Position numbers and translations under genes: made by a program. This document shows positions 8,750 through 15,192 of a DNA stretch of 18,273 bases, in pieces (position 1 is the first letter of the stretch; each line of letters begins with the position of its first letter). The notes beneath the pieces are model-generated. The model did not search any database. It saw nothing but the letters and a program-made list of their open reading frames with translations, and was not told the DNA's origin. Origin of the DNA: SIG452 sp045540295. GTDB lineage: Bacteria > Bacillota > Clostridia > UMGS1840. The stretch is taken from positions 1 through 18,273 of the forward strand of contig JAZQGY010000010.1 of assembly GCA_045540295.1 (NCBI GenBank). Direction: 5' to 3'.

Positions 8750-8795
8750 TGTTAAATCTCCTTTTGTTATGATTTGTAAGTCAATCTACTTGTTA

Positions 8796-8824
8796 ATCAT
8801 ACCATAAGTGTCGTTTATTGTCAA
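8796..8824 (-). promoter_or_regulatory. Promoter of the SHOCT-domain gene
   Basis: Minus strand: perfect -35 TTGACA (8819-8824), 17-nt spacer, -10 TATGAT (8796-8801), about 45 bp before the start codon. Confidence 0.82.
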
Positions 8825-8890
8825 GATATAATGTTTCGTTAGTGGATGACGCCACATGGTGTAAAAAGGCATTTCGGCAAAAAAGTAAGA

Positions 8891-8990
8891 CGCAAAGAAA
8901 ACGATGCAGAATTAAGAAACCGAACACCCAATGGGTGGTAATCATCCCGAAGCCGTACATTGTGTACGCCAAGCAGAACGTCGGTCTGAA
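8891..8990 (+). repeat. Structured intergenic repeat, copy 1 (most diverged)
   Basis: Shares with copies 2 and 3 an opening AAAG and the block TCCCGAAGCCGTAC...GTACG...AAGC. It contains a small arm CACCC-AAT-GGGTG (8925-8937) and a second arm CGTAC/GTACG (8954-8968). The closing stem is weak (ACCGA 8919-8923 with TCGGT 8981-8985). Unit edges are approximate. No open reading frame is credible here. Confidence 0.65.
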
Positions 8991-8995
8991 GAGCC

Positions 8996-9106
8996 AAAGC
9001 GATGAGAAAATGATATAGAATCAATCAACCTCACCCGAAGGGATTATCCGAAGGCGTAGTACTGCGTACAGCATAACGGTACGCCGAGCAATGAGGTTGG
9101 TTGATA
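8996..9106 (+). repeat. Structured intergenic repeat, copy 2
   Basis: Begins AAAGCGATGAGAAAATGA, nearly identical to the start of copy 3, and stays colinear with it up to the second arm. It is closed by a 14-bp stem (9020-9033 with 9092-9105) with one T.G pair on the plus strand. Inside are the arm CCC-GAA-GGG (9034-9042) and the arm GGCGTA/TACGCC (9053-9085), which carries an extra nested GTAC palindrome. Confidence 0.75.
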
Positions 9107-9108
9107 AC

Positions 9109-9140
9109 AAAAGGGAATAGGATTTCTCCTATTCCCTTTT
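9109..9140 (-). terminator. Intrinsic terminator downstream of hydA
   Basis: A perfect 14-bp stem (AAAAGGGAATAGGA and its complement) with a 4-nt loop. It is the first strong terminator met by transcripts leaving hydA, about 155 nt past the stop. The stem is symmetric enough to work on either strand, so strand assignment rests on context. Confidence 0.75.
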
Positions 9141-9175
9141 ATGATGAATTTATCATTTTCTCTACATCTATTTGC

Positions 9176-9276
9176 AAAGCGAAGAGAAAATGACGGAGAA
9201 CGGATGAACAGAACCCGTAGGGAAGTTCCCGAAGCCGTACCGTGTGTACGGCGAGCGGTTCTGTTCGTTCGTTATA
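9176..9276 (+). repeat. Structured intergenic repeat, copy 3
   Basis: Begins AAAGCGAAGAGAAAATGA. A 17-bp closing stem (9199-9215 with 9257-9273) is continuous on the plus strand if two G.T pairs are allowed. Inside are CCC-GTA-GGG (9214-9222, or alternatively GGGAA-G-TTCCC 9220-9230) and the perfect arm GCCGTAC/GTACGGC (9234-9252). It lies in the 3' region of hydA, in the opposite sense. An inverted repeat TCATTTTCTC/GAGAAAATGA (9153-9162, 9184-9193) overlaps its left edge. Confidence 0.75.
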
Positions 9277-9295
9277 CCGTTATTTTATCGAGCTT

Positions 9296-11062
9296 TTAGT
9301 CGTTGAAACCTACACGAGAAGCATAAGTTGTATGCAACAACTCATGTGCTTTATGAGAATTAGGTTCGCCTAAGAATTCATCATAGAGCTGCTTAATCTG
9401 CGGATTGTTATGAGACTGACGTAAGGTGAGTCTTTCATCTTCGGAATAGAGGGCTTTTGCTCTCTTTTCTTTGTAGGTATCCTGAATGTCGTCAGCTTCG
9501 TTAGGCAGGAAGCAAGAACGAACAATAGGCTGACCGCCACCTGCGATACATCCGCCGGGGCAACCCATAATTTCAATGAAGTGATATTTGGATTTACCTG
9601 CACGGATATCGTCTAAGAGAACTTTTGCATTTTTCATACCGTGAGCGATTGCCACGTTTACAACGGTGCCGTTGATGTCTAAGGAGGCTTCACGGATGCC
9701 GTCAAAGCCACGAACAGCTTCAAATTTGATTGCTTCGTGTTCTTTACCGGTTAATACAAAGTATACGGTACGAAGAGCCGCTTCCATAACACCACCGGTT
9801 ACACCGAAGATAACGCCTGCGCCGGTGTAGTCACCCATCAGATCCTGGTCAAATTCTTCGTCGGGCAGACGGGTGAATAAGATACCTGCACGTTTGATCA
9901 TACGAGCTAATTCTCTGGTGGTTAATACTGCATCAACATCTTTGATGCCGTCATGCTGCATCTGGTCTCTTTCTTTTTCGTCTTTCTTTGCAGTACAGGG
10001 CATAATGGAAACCACAAAAATGTCTTTCGGGTCAATGCCGTTCTTTTCTGCGTAGTAGGACTTAATGATTGCGCCCTGCATCTGGTGGGGAGATTTACAG
10101 CTGGACAGATGAGGCAGTAAGTCGCCGTAGTTATATTCAGCATAGTTAATCCATCCGGGAGAGCAGGAGGTAATCATCGGCAGAACGCCACCGTTTTTGA
10201 TTCTGCCTAAAAGCTCGGTGCCTTCTTCCATAATGGTTAAGTCAGCAGCGAAGTTGGTATCATATACTTTATCGAAGCCTAAACGTTTCAGAGCAGCAAC
10301 CATTTTACCGGTAACAGCAGTGCCAACAGGCATACCGAATTCTTCACCCAAAGCTGCACGAACTGCGGGAGCAGTCTGCACAACCACGTGTTTGCCGGAT
10401 TTCATAGCTTCGTCTACTTTTGCGATTTCGGATTTTTCCATCAGAGCGCCGGTGGGACATACGCTGACACACTGTCCGCAAAGGATACAGGGAGAGTTTG
10501 CCATAGAACGGTTTTCAGCAGGTCCAACGATGGTTTTAAACCCACGGTTTTCAAAGCCTAAGATACCCAGTCCATGAGCATTCTGACATCTCTGCACACA
10601 ACGTCCGCACAGGATACATTTGGAAGTATCTCTCACGATGGAGGAAGTGATTTCGTCAACAGTTACAGGAGTTTTTACACCCTGGTAACGGCCTTCTCTT
10701 GCGCCGGTGATATAAGCAACGTGTAACAGTTCGCACTGACCGTTTTTATCACACTGCTGACAGTTCTGATTGTGGTTGGATAACAGCAGTTCCACAGATG
10801 CACGACGTGCTTCAGACGCCTTGGGAGTGGAAATGCGGATATCCATACCTTCGTTTACGGGATATACACAGGAAGCAACCAAGCCTCTTGCGCCGGCAAC
10901 TTCTACCAGACAAACACGGCAGGAACCGTTGGAGCATTCGCCGTGATTAAATGCACACAAAGAAGGAATTTCGTAACCGCAAGCTTTTGCAGCTTCCAAA
11001 ATGGTTAAGCCTTCTTCCACCTGATAGGAAACGCCTTCAATTTTAATATTTACTTTAGCCAT
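9296..11062 (-). CDS. hydA: [FeFe] hydrogenase catalytic subunit HydA (trimeric, NAD-linked type)
   Basis: Makes or oxidises H2 at the H-cluster; with HydB and HydC it couples ferredoxin and NAD(H) to protons. In order: a [2Fe-2S] domain (C36, C48, C51, C65); the His-Cys3 [4Fe-4S] site (H97, C101, C104, C110); two ferredoxin-type clusters (C149/152/155/159 and C192/195/198/202); then the H-cluster domain. Its motifs are TSCSPGW (C300), MPCTAKKDEKER (C356) and MGCPGGCIAGGGQP (C501, C505). A small-subunit-like tail closes the 588 residues. The first motif has Ser where the textbook form (TSCCPGW) has a second Cys. Start ATG has AAGGAGG 9 nt upstream, overlapping the hydB stop. Bifurcation is inferred from the HydABC set; maturases HydEFG are not in the window. 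Confidence 0.96.
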   Translation of the reverse strand: MAKVNIKIEGVSYQVEEGLTILEAAKACGYEIPSLCAFNHGECSNGSCRVCLVEVAGARGLVASCVYPVNEGMDIRISTPKASEARRASVELLLSNHNQNCQQCDKNGQCELLHVAYITGAREGRYQGVKTPVTVDEITSSIVRDTSKCILCGRCVQRCQNAHGLGILGFENRGFKTIVGPAENRSMANSPCILCGQCVSVCPTGALMEKSEIAKVDEAMKSGKHVVVQTAPAVRAALGEEFGMPVGTAVTGKMVAALKRLGFDKVYDTNFAADLTIMEEGTELLGRIKNGGVLPMITSCSPGWINYAEYNYGDLLPHLSSCKSPHQMQGAIIKSYYAEKNGIDPKDIFVVSIMPCTAKKDEKERDQMQHDGIKDVDAVLTTRELARMIKRAGILFTRLPDEEFDQDLMGDYTGAGVIFGVTGGVMEAALRTVYFVLTGKEHEAIKFEAVRGFDGIREASLDINGTVVNVAIAHGMKNAKVLLDDIRAGKSKYHFIEIMGCPGGCIAGGGQPIVRSCFLPNEADDIQDTYKEKRAKALYSEDERLTLRQSHNNPQIKQLYDEFLGEPNSHKAHELLHTTYASRVGFND

Positions 11063-11076
11063 TTCGTTTTTCCTCC

Positions 11077-12957
11077 TTACTTCTGAATAATTGCTTTCGG
11101 TCTACAGGTTGCCAGACAAGCACCACATTTTACACACTTGGAAGCATCAATCTGATAAGATTTTAATTTCTTACCGGGTGCAATGTAGTCAGTCTGCTGG
11201 ATGCAGCCTGCGGGACAAGCTTTCGCACACATTCCGCAACCTACGCAGTTATCCTGAACGATGGAATACTGAATGAGGTTTTTACATACTTTTGCGGGAC
11301 ATTTTCTATCATTGATATGTGCTAAATATTCATCTTTAAAGTGAGTTAAGGTAGAAATGATGGGGTTTGCTGCGGTCTGGCCCAGTGCACACAGAGAGTT
11401 TGCCTGAACGGTTTTGCCCAGTTCTTCCAACTCTTCTAAGTCCTGCATAGTGCCGTTGCCTTCGGTGATTCTGGTTAAGATTTCCAACATTCTCTTGGTA
11501 CCGATACGGCAGGGAGAACATTTACCGCAGGATTCGTCACAGATAAATTCCATATAGAATTTTGCAACGTCAACCATACAGTTGTCTTCGTCCATAACGA
11601 TAGCACCGCCGGAGCCCATCATGGAGCCTTTTGCTACTAAGTTATCGAAATCGATGGGTTCGTCCAGAGCTTCTTCGGTTAAGCAGCCGCCGGAAGGACC
11701 ACCGGTCTGAATTGCTTTAAATTTCTTGCCGCCGGGGATACCGCCGCCGATATCGTAAATCAGCTCTCTTAAGGTGGTACCCATGGGGATTTCAACCAAA
11801 CCAACGTTATTTACTTTACCGCCTAATGCGAATACTTTGGTACCTTTGGATTTTTCGGTACCGCAATCTGCAAAGGAAGCAGCGCCTTCTCTTAAAATGT
11901 AGGGAACGCAAGCTAAGGTTTCTACGTTGTTTACAACGGTGGGTTTACCCCACAGACCTTTCACAGCCGGGAACGGAGGACGGGGACGTGGCATACCGCG
12001 TTTGCCTTCGATGGAGTTTAACAGCGCGGTTTCTTCACCACATACGAAAGCACCTGCGCCCAGACGGATATGTGCCTGGAAGCTAAAGCCGGAGCCCATA
12101 ATGTTTTCGCCCAAAATTCCCATTTCGTTCATCTGATTAATAGCATTCTGCAGACGGTTTACAGCGATGGGGTATTCTGCACGAACATAGAAGTAACCTT
12201 CCGTTGCGCCGATTGCATAACCAGCAATCATCATACCTTCCAGCACTGCAAAGGGGTTACCTTCTAAGATGGAACGGTCCATAAATGCACCCGGGTCACC
12301 TTCGTCACCGTTACATACCACGTATTTCTGGTCTGCTTCGTTTGCATAAGCGAAGCTCCATTTACGTCCGGTGGGGAACCCTGCGCCGCCACGTCCGCGA
12401 AGACCTGCAGCTAACACTTCGTCAATTACTTCTTTGGGGTCCATAGACAGTGCTCTCTTTAAGCCTGCAAATGCACCTTCGCCGATTGCTTCGTTGATGT
12501 CTTCAGGATTGATAACACCACAGCCGTGCAGAGCGATACGTTTCTGTTTTTTATAGAAGTTGATATCTTCCTGTTTTACAACTTTTTCGCCGGTTAAGGG
12601 TTCCACGTAGAGTAAACGTTCTACGATTTCGCCGTTTTTGATATCTTTTTCAAAGATTTCTGCCACGTCTTCCACTTTTACCAGACGGTACAAAGTGTCT
12701 TCGGGGAAGATTTTAACGAAAGGTCCCTGAGAGCAGAAACCGAAACATCCAACGATGTTACAGGTCACTTTGTCACCCATGTTGTTTTCTGCAATCAGTT
12801 TGTCAAATTCTGCTTTAATGTCCATAGAATTGGAGGACAGACAACCGGTACCGCCGCACAAAAGGATTGCACGTTTTCCGTTGGAACCGTCAATTTTTGC
12901 ATTTAACGCTTCGGTACAGCTGCAAATTTTAGCATCTAATTCTGCAAAAGTTTTCAT
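11077..12957 (-). CDS. hydB: Hydrogenase subunit HydB (NuoF-like, NADH/FMN subunit)
   Basis: Flavin subunit where NAD(H) exchanges electrons within the hydrogenase complex. An N-terminal thioredoxin-like [2Fe-2S] domain has C34, C39, C71 and C75. The NuoF core has the FMN/NAD sites GRGGAGFPTGRKW (188-200) and GAGAFVCGEETALLNSIEG (300-318) and the [4Fe-4S] cysteines C477, C480, C483 and C523. The C-terminal 2x[4Fe-4S] domain has C571/574/577/581 and C608/611/614/618. This three-part layout marks HydB rather than complex I NuoF. I take the ATG at 12957 (626 residues): an AGGAGGTG site lies 9 nt upstream, and the GTG at 12969 would be part of that site. Only 1 nt separates it from the hydC stop. 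Confidence 0.96.
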   Translation of the reverse strand: MKTFAELDAKICSCTEALNAKIDGSNGKRAILLCGGTGCLSSNSMDIKAEFDKLIAENNMGDKVTCNIVGCFGFCSQGPFVKIFPEDTLYRLVKVEDVAEIFEKDIKNGEIVERLLYVEPLTGEKVVKQEDINFYKKQKRIALHGCGVINPEDINEAIGEGAFAGLKRALSMDPKEVIDEVLAAGLRGRGGAGFPTGRKWSFAYANEADQKYVVCNGDEGDPGAFMDRSILEGNPFAVLEGMMIAGYAIGATEGYFYVRAEYPIAVNRLQNAINQMNEMGILGENIMGSGFSFQAHIRLGAGAFVCGEETALLNSIEGKRGMPRPRPPFPAVKGLWGKPTVVNNVETLACVPYILREGAASFADCGTEKSKGTKVFALGGKVNNVGLVEIPMGTTLRELIYDIGGGIPGGKKFKAIQTGGPSGGCLTEEALDEPIDFDNLVAKGSMMGSGGAIVMDEDNCMVDVAKFYMEFICDESCGKCSPCRIGTKRMLEILTRITEGNGTMQDLEELEELGKTVQANSLCALGQTAANPIISTLTHFKDEYLAHINDRKCPAKVCKNLIQYSIVQDNCVGCGMCAKACPAGCIQQTDYIAPGKKLKSYQIDASKCVKCGACLATCRPKAIIQK

Positions 12958-12958
12958 A

Positions 12959-13447
12959 TTAGTTGGCACCTCCTAATGCACGGTATTCTTCCACGATACC
13001 GGGAACCTGGTCTACAGACAGTTTAGGATAAACTTTACCGTTAATGGTAACTGCCGGAGCAATACCGCAGGCACCAATACATCTTAATGCGTCAATGGTG
13101 AACATACCGTCAGCGGTAGTTTCACCGGGAGCGATTCCTAAGAGTTCGGAGAATTTATCCATTACCAGCTGAGCACCTTTTACATAACAAGCGGTACCCA
13201 TACAGCAACCAATTACATACTTACCCTTCGGCTGCAAAGAGAAGAAAGAATAGAAAGTAACTACTCCGTAAATCTCTGCAACAGAAATTCCGGTTTTTTG
13301 GGAAACGATCTCTTGAACATCCAGAGGAATATATCCGTATTCATTCTGAATGTCACTTAAGATCATCATCAGGGGAGTTTTTTCATTTGCGTATCTGTCG
13401 CAGATTTCGCAAATTTTTTTTACCCCTGCGTCACTAATGTGAGCCAT
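12959..13447 (-). CDS. hydC: Hydrogenase subunit HydC (NuoE-like [2Fe-2S] protein)
   Basis: Small electron-transfer subunit of the HydABC complex, thioredoxin-like fold. An N-terminal helical part is followed by the [2Fe-2S] site CCMGTACY (C82, C87) and RCIGACGIAP (C123, C127), the usual C-x4-C / C-x3-C pattern of the 24-kDa NuoE family. Its 162 residues are normal for the family. The start at 13447 has AAGGAGG 8 nt upstream; a GTG at 13489 would add 14 residues with no ribosome binding site and no family match. First gene of the operon, with a leader of about 100 nt. Confidence 0.95.
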   Translation of the reverse strand: MAHISDAGVKKICEICDRYANEKTPLMMILSDIQNEYGYIPLDVQEIVSQKTGISVAEIYGVVTFYSFFSLQPKGKYVIGCCMGTACYVKGAQLVMDKFSELLGIAPGETTADGMFTIDALRCIGACGIAPAVTINGKVYPKLSVDQVPGIVEEYRALGGAN

Positions 13448-13527
13448 AATTAAGTCCTCCTTAAATGGTTTTGGTGTGAAAGAACGCACCGATTAGATAT
13501 ATATTGTAAATTTTTATTCTATGGATA

Positions 13528-13545
13528 TTGTTAATAATATAACAT
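13528..13545. promoter_or_regulatory. Candidate Rex (redox) operator at the hydC transcription start
   Basis: TTGTTAATAATATAACAT resembles the Rex consensus TTGTTAA-N4-TTAACAA: the left half is perfect and the right half matches 5 of 7. It lies just downstream of the hydCBA -10 box, overlapping about +2 to +19, where bound repressor would block transcription. Rex control of hydrogenase and other NADH-linked genes is established in Clostridia. The assignment is by eye only; the local AT-richness makes chance matches possible. Confidence 0.5.
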
Positions 13546-13553
13546 ACATAGTT

Positions 13554-13582
13554 ATTATAGCACACTCTTTCCTAAAATTCAA
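13554..13582 (-). promoter_or_regulatory. Promoter of hydCBA
   Basis: Minus strand: -35 TTGAAT (13577-13582), 17-nt spacer ending TGC (extended -10), perfect -10 TATAAT (13554-13559). Divergent from the riboswitch promoter; the two -35 boxes are about 53 bp apart. Confidence 0.78.
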
Positions 13583-13635
13583 TAGATTTTGACAAAAAAG
13601 TTCACCTTTTTCCCAAAGAATCGGAAACTTTTTGC

Positions 13636-13664
13636 TTGACAAATTTTTCTAAATGTGTTATGCT
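13636..13664 (+). promoter_or_regulatory. Promoter of the cobalamin riboswitch operon
   Basis: Plus strand: perfect -35 TTGACA (13636-13641), 17-nt spacer with an extended -10 TGT, -10 TATGCT (13659-13664). It ends about 18 bp before the riboswitch. Confidence 0.82.
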
Positions 13665-13681
13665 TTTTACACAACAAAATC

Positions 13682-13886
13682 ATTCATACAAAGTTCCGCT
13701 TTGCCGAACATCGTTTTTTGGCAAACCGGATGAAAAGGGAACCGGGTGTGAATCCCGGACGATACCAGTCGCTGTATGTATCAAGCTGATTCTGCCATAT
13801 TTGGCACAGGGCGAAAGCCGGTCATTGGGAAACTGAGAAGACTAAAGAATTGGTGCTTTAAGATACGAGTCAGAAGACCTGCTTTG
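13682..13886 (+). promoter_or_regulatory. Cobalamin riboswitch
   Basis: Aptamer RNA that binds adenosyl- or methylcobalamin-type corrinoids. Recognisable conserved pieces are AAAAGGGAACCGGGTGTGAA followed by TCCCGGAC, then CGCTGT; GCCGGTCATTGGGAAACTGA with GAAGACT; and the 3' B12-box-like GAGTCAGAAGACCTGC. Flanking ACAAAG and CTTTG can form the closing P1 helix. The order and spacing fit the class. The edges are approximate. It precedes a terminator hairpin at 13984-14021, and the genes downstream encode transcobalamin-like domains, which fits B12 control. An off switch (corrinoid represses expression) is expected from the class. Confidence 0.93.
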
Positions 13887-13983
13887 ATGTTGTTTCCGCT
13901 AATGTGCCTGGATTATTTTGCATAGGAAACGATAGTTTTGTCTTATTTCTAAGACAAATTATGAAGCTCACAGAAACACTCTG

Positions 13984-14021
13984 CTGTGGCAATTTTGTAA
14001 AAAAATTGCCGCAGTTTTTTT
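13984..14021 (+). terminator. Riboswitch-linked intrinsic terminator (attenuator)
   Basis: A 13-bp stem (CTGTGGCAATTTT with AAAATTGCCGCAG, one U.G pair) and seven Ts, about 100 nt after the aptamer and before the first gene. A competing helix is visible: GCCGC (14008-14012) in the right arm can pair with GCGGC (14029-14033). Between aptamer and terminator is another 9-bp hairpin (TTTGTCTTA/TAAGACAAA, 13937-13958). Transcriptional attenuation is inferred. Confidence 0.8.
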
Positions 14022-14113
14022 ATTGTTTGCGGCGGAAGGAGGTTATTTTAAAAACAAACTATCATGTTACCAAGTCGCTATTTCCCACAAACAATAAAAA
14101 GGAGAATTTCAAA

Positions 14114-15175
14114 ATGAACAAAAAAATTTTTAGTGTCCTGTTGTTTTTTATGATAACAGTTTCCCTCTTTCCTCTCACAACCTTTGCAAACACAATGACT
14201 TTAGACGATCTGAGAGAAAGCTACGGTGCAATTTCTGTGGAAGCGTATAATCTCGGTCAGGGTTTTCTGGTAGAACCGTCTTTATATGCCAAAGAAGGAA
14301 AATCGGTTGGCGATATTACAGTAGAGGTTCTTACCAAAAAGAACATTGGTTATACGGGGGACACCTCTTATTTCAGCGGATTTGAATTTGACGATACTAT
14401 TGAACCCCAATATCCCGAATATCTGGAAGACTACATCTGGGAATTTGAAGGCTTAGGGGACGGAAACGGTTATTTGGAGGAATTCGATTATAGCTGGATG
14501 TCCGGTTGGTGCTATACCATGAATGACTGGTGGGCATCCTGGGGGGCATCGGATGCATATCCGGGGGATGCAATTGTTGATTACAACTCCGGCGAAACGG
14601 TGATTCTCGGCGATGTAATCCGTTGGCATTTTACCATCAAAGGTTATGGCTGTGATTGTGGATTTGCTAACAATGCGATGGCAGAATGGATGGGTGGAAA
14701 TTTATTTATTCAGGAAGATAAATCTGACCTGATTTTCCTCTTGGCTGCAATCAATGATTATTATGGGAATCTTGATACCGACGATGTGTACGAAACTGCA
14801 CTTTCGGTAGCTGCCAATCCTTTGGCAAGTGCTTCGGAAATCGGGGAGCAGGAAACAATCCTCACCAGCTACATTGAAGATACTTTTTTCACCGCCACGG
14901 TTTCAGATTTTGAAATCACAGGCTATGACGGAGATTTTGTGTATATCACATTCCCCGAAGAAGGTGCCAACATCACTTTGGTTCTTGCAGATTATGAAAA
15001 CGATAAATTAAACCTTATAAAACCAATTCCCCTGACCACCAAAAAAACAAGCGGTGAAAATGTGATGATTGTTCCCATTGATTCCGATATCACACTTTCT
15101 TCCAATGATAAGATTATGTTGTGGGATGGCTTTACAACCTGTATCCCCCTTTGTGAAGCATATATTGTAAATTAA
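14114..15175 (+). CDS. Secreted DUF4430 (transcobalamin C-terminal-like) protein
   Basis: A 353-residue exported protein. The signal peptide is 1-25 (TFA before N26). Residues about 38-183 form a DUF4430 domain, the family related to the beta domain of transcobalamin and intrinsic factor: AISVEAYNLGQGFLVEPSLY, WMSGWCYTMNDWW, GASDAYPGD and GDVIRWHFTIKGYGCDCG. A helical linker (about 203-258) follows. A C-terminal beta-sandwich-like domain (about 260-353) ends KIMLWDGFTTCIPLCEAY, a pattern I associate with clostridial surface proteins. Start ATG has AAGGAG about 9 nt upstream; an in-frame extension back to 13904 would run through the terminator and lacks a signal peptide at its start. First gene behind the cobalamin riboswitch. 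Corrinoid binding is inferred, not shown. No LPXTG or SLH anchor is present. Confidence 0.88.
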   Translation: MNKKIFSVLLFFMITVSLFPLTTFANTMTLDDLRESYGAISVEAYNLGQGFLVEPSLYAKEGKSVGDITVEVLTKKNIGYTGDTSYFSGFEFDDTIEPQYPEYLEDYIWEFEGLGDGNGYLEEFDYSWMSGWCYTMNDWWASWGASDAYPGDAIVDYNSGETVILGDVIRWHFTIKGYGCDCGFANNAMAEWMGGNLFIQEDKSDLIFLLAAINDYYGNLDTDDVYETALSVAANPLASASEIGEQETILTSYIEDTFFTATVSDFEITGYDGDFVYITFPEEGANITLVLADYENDKLNLIKPIPLTTKKTSGENVMIVPIDSDITLSSNDKIMLWDGFTTCIPLCEAYIVN

Positions 15176-15192
15176 GGAAAGGAACCAATCTT

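Noticed and set aside
8818..9024. Short frames on both strands in the repeat region
   Set aside because: They run across the structured repeats, lack ribosome binding sites and resemble no known protein.
8891..9276. CRISPR array
   Set aside because: Only three diverged, long, self-structured units without uniform repeats or spacers, and no cas genes.
9296..13447. Respiratory complex I (NuoEFG)
   Set aside because: The third subunit carries the H-cluster motifs and HydB has the extra N- and C-terminal Fe-S domains; no membrane subunits are present.
13904..14113. In-frame upstream extension of the first DUF4430 gene
   Set aside because: It would be translated through the riboswitch terminator, has no ribosome binding site at its start and hides a clear signal peptide that begins at 14114.
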